From a virus, in IMG/VR virus record IMGVR_UViG_3300005466_000079, positions 1 to 22,951 of that record: a DNA stretch of 22,951 nt; one strand, given 5' to 3'. This document shows positions 1 through 5,957 of the stretch, piece by piece. The translations under genes were made by a program, and so were the position numbers. The number at the start of each line of letters is the position of its first letter. Positions within the stretch are counted from its first letter, which is position 1. The notes below the pieces were generated by a model that saw only the letters and a list, made by a program, of their open reading frames with translations, was not told where the DNA came from and did no database searches.

Positions 1-1
1 A

Positions 2-883
2 GACGAGAAACTCAAGAACCCGGTTCCGCCCGAAATCGAAAAAGAACTGAAGGAGCATCGGGAATGGCGTGCGAAGATCGATGTTGAATACGATCCGAAA
101 TTTACAGAATTCGATAAGAACGCGGACAACATCCGGGAATTCGTTTACGACCAACTCCGGAAGTCCCCGAACGTCTCCGCCGACAAACTGATTGAGAAAA
201 TCAAGGCCCTTGGCGGTCCGGAAATGGTGGACTGGACGAAGATTTTCGAATCTTTGAAGGACCCAACGCTCGAAAACATCATCAAGTCGAAGGTCTCCGA
301 CATTGAACTGATAAAGTTCAACAAAGCGGAATCGATCAAGACCGCGAAGAAAAACATCGAGCAATACATCACGGACAAAAATGCACAGTCTGAAAAAACT
401 CTTACGGCACGTCGCGACGAAACTAAGTCCCATCTCGATAGCTTTGTTCAGAAGCTCGGGTTTCTTAAGCCCGTGCCCGATGACCCGAAAGCGGATAGCG
501 CGAAGAAATCGCAGATTGAAGAACACAACAAATGGGTCGCCCAGGTGAATGAGAACATTCAAACCGCCTTGAATGACGACACGCCCGAGACTCGGGCTTT
601 GATGATTGCCGGTGTCGCGAACCTCATGTATCTGAATCGAATTCACGACGGCACGGTTGCGGAAAACGAGTCGCTCAAGAAAGAAAACGCAACCCTGAAG
701 GAATCCATCGCGAAATTCAAAGGCGCGAGCGTCAACCGAATCCGAGAAGGCGGAGCGCCGGCATCCGGTGACTTGCCTAAACCGAAGACGGACGAGGAGA
801 AGCTTTTCAAGACTCCGGCGACTCAGGCCCTCGATGATTTGGCGAAGGACATCATGGCGAAACGCGCTGCTGCCGGCCAATGA
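2..883 (+). CDS. Putative capsid scaffolding protein (5' end outside window)
   Basis: The reading frame is open from base 2 with no stop, so this is the C-terminal 293 residues of a longer protein. An internal ATG at 224 is unlikely to be the true start because the upstream codons (charged, EKELKEHREWRAKID-like) continue the same composition. The protein is highly charged, rich in Lys, Glu, Asp and Ala and almost free of Cys. It has a heptad-like coiled-coil stretch encoded at about 656-724 (AENESLKKENATLKES), followed by a Pro/Lys/Asp linker and a basic, Ala-rich tail ending KRAAAGQ. That architecture, upstream of the likely capsid gene, fits a phage scaffolding protein whose basic C-terminus binds the capsid protein. 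This is inference from composition and position; no family motif was recognised. Its TGA overlaps the next ATG (ATGA). Confidence 0.55.
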   Translation, partial: DEKLKNPVPPEIEKELKEHREWRAKIDVEYDPKFTEFDKNADNIREFVYDQLRKSPNVSADKLIEKIKALGGPEMVDWTKIFESLKDPTLENIIKSKVSDIELIKFNKAESIKTAKKNIEQYITDKNAQSEKTLTARRDETKSHLDSFVQKLGFLKPVPDDPKADSAKKSQIEEHNKWVAQVNENIQTALNDDTPETRALMIAGVANLMYLNRIHDGTVAENESLKKENATLKESIAKFKGASVNRIREGGAPASGDLPKPKTDEEKLFKTPATQALDDLAKDIMAKRAAAGQ

Positions 884-1104
884 AAACCACACGTCATTGG
901 GCACCCTTTGGTAGAGACAACGAATTCAACATTTGGGGTGATTTTAATCTCCTTGTCGCTGAGAGGGAATCTGACGAGATTTCTTATCGTATGACAAAAT
1001 ATTATTTGGAGGGGCCGAATAATCGGCGCAGGGATTTAACCGAGGAAGAATACAAGAAGTGTTGCATGTCTTTCGTTGTCCAAAACTCAACTTTTTCAGA
1101 ATGA
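880..1104 (+). CDS. Small hypothetical protein
   Basis: A 74-residue protein starting in an ATGA overlap with the upstream scaffold-like gene and ending in an ATGA overlap with the next gene at 1101. This tight coupling is the main support that it is real. The sequence is polar and mixed-charge (EGPNNRRRDLTEEEYKKCC near residues 44-63), with no signal peptide, membrane segment or recognisable domain. I do not recognise the family. Base use is more A/T-rich than the flanking genes, so it could be a recently gained small gene. Confidence 0.5.
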   Translation: MKTTRHWAPFGRDNEFNIWGDFNLLVAERESDEISYRMTKYYLEGPNNRRRDLTEEEYKKCCMSFVVQNSTFSE

Positions 1105-1421
1105 AACAACTTAGGCCGACCGCTAGATACCTCGTCATACGAATTCGGGTTCCCTCGATTTTCGCTCCGCACGGATTGTGGGCAAGATTCGTAACCAACG
1201 TTTTGAAATGTCCCCGGCTTTACAAATGTCGAGACACTTTCAAGATGATTAAATATCGGACCTCGCCGTTTCCTCGGATCAATCTCACTACGGCGATCAC
1301 CGAACATTTCGAAGATACTGAAAAAGCTCTCGATAAACTCGCGAAAGAAATTCATGATCGAAATAGCGGATCACACCTCGGGACTCCCGGCCCTTCCGGT
1401 CGATCCCCCCAGGACAATTAA
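1101..1421 (+). CDS. Small basic hypothetical protein
   Basis: A 106-residue protein. The ATG at 1101 is preferred over the upstream in-frame ATG at 1059 because it forms the same ATGA overlap used throughout this operon. The N-terminal half is basic and aromatic/hydrophobic (many Arg, Phe, Ile, Pro). The middle carries an acidic, helix-prone segment (EHFEDTEKALDKLAKEIHDR) and the end is Gly/Pro/Ser-rich. Its 3' end overlaps the longer version of the next glycosyltransferase by 68 bases, far more than other overlaps here. Either that gene starts later (1441) or the tail of this one is poorly constrained. Function unknown. Confidence 0.45.
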   Translation: MKQLRPTARYLVIRIRVPSIFAPHGLWARFVTNVLKCPRLYKCRDTFKMIKYRTSPFPRINLTTAITEHFEDTEKALDKLAKEIHDRNSGSHLGTPGPSGRSPQDN

Positions 1422-2274
1422 CGTATTCGACAAGAAAGTTATGGTCGCGCTGCCGTGGCACAAAGCATCGCATCCGATCACCGCTTTCTGTGTAGCGCAA
1501 TTACTCGACAAACGGCGCACATCGAGCGTGCTGAATTTTGGTGATGCGTTCGTGGCGCACTCGCGAAACAGCATCGTGGATGCTTTTCTGAAGACCGACC
1601 TAGACTATATCCTCAGTATCGACGACGATATGGTTCTGCCGATAGGGAACGCGGAGTGGTTCAAGCTGTATTCGGGGTGGAAATGGATGGGAGACAGTTT
1701 TGCCGGCTTGAATACCATCGACAGATTGACGTCACACAAAAAGTCCGTGGTCGGGGCGTTGTATTTTGGCCGATATATCCACGGTCCACCGGTTTTTGCC
1801 GAGGGAGTGAACGAAGAAGTGGCAAAAATGGTTCGATCAGGCCCGCACGACCGGCTGATGGCGACGAATTGGGTGGGCACAGGCTGCATTTTGATTCATC
1901 GGCAGGTTTTTCTCGACATTGAAAAGCGTTTTCCGCGCCTTGCGCGTGACAACTCAGGGAAATATGGCCAGTGGTTCACCAGTTCCGAACACGGAATCAT
2001 GGAAGGTATCGACAGAATGCGCGACATGCTCTCAAAAGGGCCGATGGACGGTCAAAAAGCGATGAAGGCATACGAAATGGCCGAGGGACTTGCCGCAAAA
2101 GCGAGACAATCGAGCGGCCTGGGCGTCGGTGAAGACGTTATTTTCTGCCGGCGAGCCCGGGAATGCGGTCACGAGGTTTATGTGGACCTCGGACTCGTCG
2201 CGGGGCATGTCGGACACTGCTGTTACGGACCGAAAAACACTTTTCAACGACCAACCGATGCGAAATCCACCTAA
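1354..2274 (+). CDS. Glycosyltransferase, GT-A fold (GT2-like)
   Basis: A 306-residue protein with the marks of a nucleotide-sugar-dependent glycosyltransferase. A first beta-strand reads VALPWHK (31-37), an xSRNSIVDAFL helix (70-79) is typical of phage GT-A proteins, and an SIDDDMVLP strand (88-96) supplies the metal-binding Asp-rich motif. NWVGTGCILI (172-181) would line the acceptor site, and GVGEDVIFCRRARECGHEVYVD (257-278) resembles the catalytic-base E-D region, followed by His residues at 285 and 288 suited to metal binding. A helical, Met/Lys-rich insertion (about 214-255) precedes the ED motif. The start is uncertain: ATG 1354 overlaps the previous gene by 68 bases, whereas in-frame ATG 1441 lies just before the VALPW strand. 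Neither has a strong ribosome site. Donor and acceptor sugars cannot be read from sequence. Confidence 0.8.
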   Translation: MIEIADHTSGLPALPVDPPRTINVFDKKVMVALPWHKASHPITAFCVAQLLDKRRTSSVLNFGDAFVAHSRNSIVDAFLKTDLDYILSIDDDMVLPIGNAEWFKLYSGWKWMGDSFAGLNTIDRLTSHKKSVVGALYFGRYIHGPPVFAEGVNEEVAKMVRSGPHDRLMATNWVGTGCILIHRQVFLDIEKRFPRLARDNSGKYGQWFTSSEHGIMEGIDRMRDMLSKGPMDGQKAMKAYEMAEGLAAKARQSSGLGVGEDVIFCRRARECGHEVYVDLGLVAGHVGHCCYGPKNTFQRPTDAKST

Positions 2275-3010
2275 AACCGATAAAATCCTGATCGCTCTCC
2301 AGTTTTGGAACGGAGATAAGCCCTATGCCATGCACCTTGCGAGGCTTCTTGCCGACATCGAGCCGGCCATGTGTCAAAAAGCGGATTTTCTGTTCGTTAG
2401 CCGGTTCGATTGCGATCACGATCAGGCTACGATCAATTATGTGGCACGAAAATTCAACACTTTCTCGTATGTGTCGAAGCGACGAGGCACCGGCTGGCCC
2501 TCCGGGTGCAACGCGACGTTTTTCGGAACCCTGGAGTGGTTCTATCACAAGAAAAACATGGGACAGATACTTCCTTACAAGTCGATTTTTCTTTTTGAGG
2601 CGGATGGAGTGCCGATGTCCCTCGGATGGATCGACGGCCTAAGTAAAGCCTGGGACAATGCAAATTCCGTGAAGCCCGTTTGCATGGCCGGCGCGTGGTT
2701 GGAGAACGGACCGATCCCGGACTGTGGACACATCAACGGAAACGCGATGATGACAGGTGATTTGAAATTCTTGCGCTGGCTCGTAACTCGCGTCACTGAT
2801 GTTTCGGTAAATGTCGGTTGGGATTACATTCTCGCGCCTCAGTTTAAACAACACGGATGGGCAAATCTCCCGCAAGTGAAAAGTGTGTGGAGACAACCGC
2901 TGACTGAAGAAATTTTTCTTCGACAAATCGAAGAGGGGACGCTCTGGTGGCACGGGTGCAAGGGCGATGCGGGAATCAAACTGGCGAGAAAATTCTTACT
3001 CGGACAATGA
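2258..3010 (+). CDS. Glycosyltransferase-like protein
   Basis: A 250-residue protein. The frame is open further upstream (to 2090), but that part lies wholly inside the previous gene. ATG 2258 gives a normal 17-base overlap and starts just before a first beta-strand (KILIALQFWNGD, 9-20). The sequence has a GT-A-like layout: a GWPSGCNATFFGTLEW segment (79-94), a hydrophobic strand running into FEADGVPM (113-120) where E-A-D sits in the place of the usual DxD metal motif, CGHINGNAMMTGDL (156-169) as a possible acceptor loop, VGWDYIL (186-192), and a C-terminal WWHGCKGD with a candidate metal-binding His (232). This supports a sugar-transfer role, but the family is divergent and was not firmly recognised. 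It belongs to the run of sugar genes that follows, with ATGA coupling to the next one. Confidence 0.62.
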   Translation: MRNPPKTDKILIALQFWNGDKPYAMHLARLLADIEPAMCQKADFLFVSRFDCDHDQATINYVARKFNTFSYVSKRRGTGWPSGCNATFFGTLEWFYHKKNMGQILPYKSIFLFEADGVPMSLGWIDGLSKAWDNANSVKPVCMAGAWLENGPIPDCGHINGNAMMTGDLKFLRWLVTRVTDVSVNVGWDYILAPQFKQHGWANLPQVKSVWRQPLTEEIFLRQIEEGTLWWHGCKGDAGIKLARKFLLGQ

Positions 3011-3729
3011 GCAAATTACTTGTCGCAATTTCCGGATATGACGGAGATCGTCATCAAATCGAAAGCAACTGGCAATGCTATGAGCATCACAACAGCCCGG
3101 TCCTGGTGCTGTCCCCGAAGGACGGAGCAATCGACCGCATGAATTCCGCAAAGTGTATTTCAATCGGAGCGAAGGGCTGGATCGGGGCGCATACGCTTTA
3201 TCGCCAGCGTCGGTTCCTTCAGATGATCCTGAATGAACCTGGGGAATTTGTTTTGTTCAACGACGCGGATTCGGTGTGCCTTTCTCCGCAAATTCCAAAA
3301 TACCTTTACGATTCTCCGGGAGTTTTCTGGTCGAACGAAGTCAGAGACACGAATCCAGCCGCCTCCAAACTACCGAAACTTGCGTTTCAACCGCCGTATT
3401 TTTTCTCTAAGAGCGTTCTCCATTCGCTCGTCAGATCGTCTGCAACTCCGGCACACTCCTTCACTCAACCGAGCCCCGAAGGTTGGCCGATGCCACTTCC
3501 AACCGAGTGTATCGACCATTGGATGCTTCAGGTGGTTTACGCGGCGAATTTACCTCACAGAAGTTTTCCGGATGGAGCGAGCTTTGAGACGACCAGCCAG
3601 CACGGACTCGATACGATGTCCGAGCATGTGCGGGCACACGGGAAGATTTTCATTCATCAAGTGAAAACTCGTCCGGTGCTCGACCGTCTTCTCGCTGATA
3701 GACAAATTTTCCTCGATACTCACCGATGA
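3007..3729 (+). CDS. Glycosyltransferase-like protein, first of a tandem paralogous pair
   Basis: A 240-residue protein starting at ATG 3007, which overlaps the upstream TGA as ATGA; an upstream in-frame start at 2947 would lie inside the previous gene. The N-terminal strand KLLVAISGY leads to YEHH (25-28) and LSPKD, then YRQRRFLQMIL (65-75). FVLFNDADSVC (81-91) carries a D-A-D motif expected to hold the metal and nucleotide-sugar. FWSNE (107-111), PKLAFQPPYFFS (123-134), CIDHWMLQ (168-175) and a C-terminal FIHQVKT complete the pattern. All these blocks recur in the next gene, so the two arose by duplication. A 25-30 residue insertion (about 142-166) and a longer C-terminal region set it apart from its twin. 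Substrate unknown. Confidence 0.65.
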   Translation: MSKLLVAISGYDGDRHQIESNWQCYEHHNSPVLVLSPKDGAIDRMNSAKCISIGAKGWIGAHTLYRQRRFLQMILNEPGEFVLFNDADSVCLSPQIPKYLYDSPGVFWSNEVRDTNPAASKLPKLAFQPPYFFSKSVLHSLVRSSATPAHSFTQPSPEGWPMPLPTECIDHWMLQVVYAANLPHRSFPDGASFETTSQHGLDTMSEHVRAHGKIFIHQVKTRPVLDRLLADRQIFLDTHR

Positions 3730-4385
3730 ACGAAAGCACACTCATCGCAGTTTTCGGATACGGACCGAGCAAACACGGTTCGAACACCTGGGATTACAAA
3801 AATGCCGGGGATGTCGAACGTATTCGAATGCTCCTCCCATATTACGAGCATCACAAATGCCCGGTGGTAATCATGTCTCCCTCAGACGCGCCGATCCTCA
3901 AACTCGGTCCGCACATCTGCCGGCAGGCCGGCAAACGCGCATATACAGGGCAGGCGTCCCTCGACCGTCAACGGGATCATTTGAGAATCTTGCTTGAGTA
4001 TCCGTTTAAACACTTCCTTTTATGTGATTCGGATTCGTGTTGTGTCACCCCGGAAATTCCACAGAATTTTTATGATGTGGACGCCTTCTGGTCGAACGAA
4101 ATTACGGAGCCGAGACCACATGAGTCGCCGTATCCTAAGATTGCGCTTCATCCTCCGTATTTTTGTTCTCGGGAAGTGCTTGGTAGGATGTTGACGGTTG
4201 CTGATAGGATCGTGGCGCACCCGATTACTCCGTTCATTGACCATTATATGCTTCAACTCGTGTGTGAGTCCGGAGCGGAGCACCGGAATTTTCTCGACTA
4301 CATTTTGGATCGTCGGATTATGATTCATCCGGTAAAGACGAAGGAAGACATTATCAAATGTCAGTGCATAGGAGAAACTAAATGA
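3726..4385 (+). CDS. Glycosyltransferase-like protein, second of a tandem paralogous pair
   Basis: A 219-residue protein coupled to its upstream paralogue by an ATGA overlap at 3726 and to the epimerase by another at 4382. It repeats its neighbour's blocks: YYEHHKCPV (39-47), LDRQRDHLRILL (79-90), FLLCDSDSCC (97-106) with a D-S-D metal motif, FWSNE (121-125), PKIALHPPYFCS (137-148), FIDHYMLQLV (170-179), HRNF and IHPVKT (200-205). The region before the YEHH block is longer here and the inserted region after the PPYF block is missing. Retention of the Asp motif and the IDH-MLQ block in both copies argues that both are active, perhaps adding successive sugars or using different acceptors. The family is not firmly identified. 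Confidence 0.65.
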   Translation: MNESTLIAVFGYGPSKHGSNTWDYKNAGDVERIRMLLPYYEHHKCPVVIMSPSDAPILKLGPHICRQAGKRAYTGQASLDRQRDHLRILLEYPFKHFLLCDSDSCCVTPEIPQNFYDVDAFWSNEITEPRPHESPYPKIALHPPYFCSREVLGRMLTVADRIVAHPITPFIDHYMLQLVCESGAEHRNFLDYILDRRIMIHPVKTKEDIIKCQCIGETK

Positions 4386-5350
4386 GAGATTTGCATGTTG
4401 TATGCGGTGGTCGCGGATTTGTCGGACAGGCTCTCATCGCAGACCTGAAACAAAAGGGCCATGAAGTGAAATGCGTATCTCGCGGCCTGGGACAGAATAA
4501 TTGTGGGTGGTCGAGTGAACCGTGGGAAATTCGCGATGGGGTTGAATACGTAAACGCTGACTTGATGAAGCCAGATCACGCAGTCGGAGTGGTTCGAGAC
4601 GCTCGATACGTTTACAACCTCGCGGCGTCCGTGGGCGGGATCGATTTCATTCAGAACAATCGAGCAGCCTGCATGTCGTCAGCGTTGATTAACCTGAATC
4701 TCCTCCGCGCATGCCACCAATTCGGAACGCAGCGATATTTTTTCGCCTCCAGCGCGTGCGTGTATTCGAGCCGGGATTTTCCGATTACGGAAAGTTGCGC
4801 GGAGCCCGCAACCCCGGAAAGAGGATACGGGTGGGAAAAACTTTTTGGCGAGCAAGTTTGCCGAGAATATCGCGAGGCCGGATTTGTCGATACGCGAGCG
4901 GCTCGATATTTCACACTGTATGGCCCGGGCGACGACAAGAAGCACAACCATTTTCCCGCCGAGTTGTGCAAGAAAATCGCTACGGCAAAAATCCTCGCTC
5001 ACAAATCGATTGAGCTTTGGGGCGATGGTTCTCAAGTTCGGTCCCTTTTGTATATTGACGACTGCGTAGAGGGCACTCAAAGGATCATGGACTCTGGCGT
5101 GACGATCCCTCTGAATCTCAGTGGCGCGGAATACGCTTCCACAAATCAAATGGCCGATCTCGTTCAATCGATTGCCGGCACGGACCTCCAGGTGAACTAC
5201 GTTCCGGGAGTTACCGGGGTCCAATCTCGATTCGCGAGCAATGAACGGATTCACCGAGAACTGGATTGGGAACCCTCGACGGGATTGAAGGAAGGGTTCG
5301 AGTGGACTTACCGGTGGTGGTTCGATAAACTTTTGAAGGAGTTGCGTTGA
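4382..5350 (+). CDS. GDP-mannose 3,5-epimerase-like NAD-dependent epimerase
   Basis: A 322-residue extended short-chain dehydrogenase. It has the Rossmann glycine motif GGRGFVG (9-15), the strand/loop NLAASVGGIDFIQ (79-91), the catalytic SSACVY (123-128), the Tyr-x-x-x-Lys pair Y149 and K153 (YGWEK), and the substrate-binding ELWGDGSQVRSLLYIDDCVEG (211-231). The SSAC-Y Cys (C126) and the whole WGDG-Q-RSF/L--ID-CVEG block are hallmarks of GDP-mannose 3,5-epimerase as known from plants and bacteria, which converts GDP-D-mannose to GDP-L-galactose or GDP-L-gulose through C3/C5 epimerisation. A Lys pair at 197-198 could supply the second acid/base residue. It closes the sugar module and probably makes the donor for the upstream transferases. 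A related sugar epimerase or dehydratase cannot be excluded. Confidence 0.82.
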   Translation: MRDLHVVCGGRGFVGQALIADLKQKGHEVKCVSRGLGQNNCGWSSEPWEIRDGVEYVNADLMKPDHAVGVVRDARYVYNLAASVGGIDFIQNNRAACMSSALINLNLLRACHQFGTQRYFFASSACVYSSRDFPITESCAEPATPERGYGWEKLFGEQVCREYREAGFVDTRAARYFTLYGPGDDKKHNHFPAELCKKIATAKILAHKSIELWGDGSQVRSLLYIDDCVEGTQRIMDSGVTIPLNLSGAEYASTNQMADLVQSIAGTDLQVNYVPGVTGVQSRFASNERIHRELDWEPSTGLKEGFEWTYRWWFDKLLKELR

Positions 5351-5376
5351 GGGAGATTTTCTGATAGAGTTTTGGA

Positions 5377-5784
5377 ATGACGAAGGTTTGCAAAAAGTGC
5401 GGTGTGGAAAGAACTCTCGACCGATTTCGAAAGCGGGACGGCAAAAGAACTGAATTCTGTTACGAGAGTGTTTGTAAGGATTGTGTCGCTAAGTCCAAAC
5501 GTGAAAAATATGATCGAGACCCCACCGCACTTAAAATGGCCCAACTCAAATGGAATTACGGAATAACTGAATTTGAATTCAATGGTCTAAGAAAATCTCA
5601 GGACGACAAGTGTGCTATTTGCAGAAGGGAATTTATACCCGGTAGCCTTTGTGTCGATCACTGTCATTTTTCCGGAAAAGTTAGGGGCCTTCTTTGCAAG
5701 CCCTGTAATATGTTCATCGCTTTGATTGGGGAAGACACCTCCGCCCTTGTTAGAGCGATTGAATACCTTCAAAAAAATTCTTAG
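5377..5784 (+). CDS. HNH endonuclease, recombination endonuclease VII type
   Basis: A 135-residue protein with two parts. The N-terminal zinc ribbon uses C5-x2-C8 and C33-x2-C36. The C-terminal endonuclease VII domain has C79-x2-C82, the catalytic DHCH (94-97), GKVRGLLC (100-107) and C107-x2-C110-N111. This is the pattern of the Recombination endonuclease VII family (T4 gp49-like), many members of which are free-standing phage homing endonucleases rather than junction resolvases. The gene sits alone between the epimerase (26-base gap, not coupled) and the capsid leader. It is somewhat more A/T-rich than its neighbours, which fits an independent mobile element. A role in resolving DNA junctions before packaging is the alternative. 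Confidence 0.85.
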   Translation: MTKVCKKCGVERTLDRFRKRDGKRTEFCYESVCKDCVAKSKREKYDRDPTALKMAQLKWNYGITEFEFNGLRKSQDDKCAICRREFIPGSLCVDHCHFSGKVRGLLCKPCNMFIALIGEDTSALVRAIEYLQKNS

Positions 5785-5790
5785 TTGACA

Positions 5791-5859
5791 GTCTTCTAAA
5801 CTCGCGTCACTTCTTTTTGAAGCCTAAAAAGGCTCGCGCTCGCTTCAGCGCGAGAAGAC
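5791..5859 (+). promoter_or_regulatory. Upstream half of capsid leader: competing RNA hairpins
   Basis: This stretch can fold in two mutually exclusive ways. In one, CTCGCGCT (5833-5840) pairs perfectly with AGCGCGAG (5847-5854) as an 8-bp hairpin with a 6-base loop, next to a small GCCT/AGGC hairpin (5822-5833). In the other, GTCTT (5791-5795) plus CTCGCG (5801-5806) pair with CGCGAGAAGAC (5849-5859), an 11-bp stem with a five-base bulge that uses the same 3' arm. A further AGAAGA/TCTTCT hairpin (5853-5869) competes as well. The region could be an attenuator or processing site. No convincing terminator T-run follows, and function is inferred only from pairing. Confidence 0.4.
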
Positions 5860-5870
5860 CTACTCTTCTG

Positions 5871-5953
5871 TTTGGTCGCAGAAACTAAACTCCGCTTACG
5901 CGGACCGAAAACTGAGTCTCGGAACAGACTCTATTCAGTTTAGAAAGACCAAA
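5871..5953 (+). promoter_or_regulatory. Structured leader RNA before the capsid gene (three-way junction)
   Basis: Two perfect 7-bp helices stack around the region: TTTGGTC (5871-5877) with GACCAAA (5947-5953), and CTAAACT (5885-5891) with AGTTTAG (5937-5943), separated by a small asymmetric internal loop. They enclose two hairpins, CCGC/GCGG with loop TTAC (5892-5903) and GAGTCT/AGACTC with loop CGGAAC (5914-5931), giving a three-way junction. The outer stem ends four bases before the ATG at 5958, so any ribosome site (AGAAAG at about 5942-5947) lies inside the structure. This would suit translational control or mRNA stabilisation of the most abundant virion protein. It is not a tRNA: there is no T-arm and no anticodon arm geometry. 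Confidence 0.5.
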
Positions 5954-5957
5954 TTTT

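Noticed and set aside
2090-2257. Upstream extension of the second transferase frame to ATG 2090
   Set aside because: It lies inside the previous gene's conserved ED and C-terminal region; the later ATG at 2258 starts just before the first strand of the fold.
5785-5813. Sigma-70 promoter from the perfect TTGACA at 5785-5790
   Set aside because: No TATAAT-like box lies 16-18 bases downstream (bases there read CACTTC).
5871-5953. tRNA or tRNA-like gene, from the 7-bp closing stem and cloverleaf-like branching
   Set aside because: There are only two inner arms, no T-loop consensus (TTCGANTC), no D-loop GG and no 7-base anticodon loop.
5351-5957. Group I intron carrying the HNH gene
   Set aside because: Neither flanking gene is interrupted; the epimerase and capsid frames are complete. 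I could not find the conserved P7 core elements.
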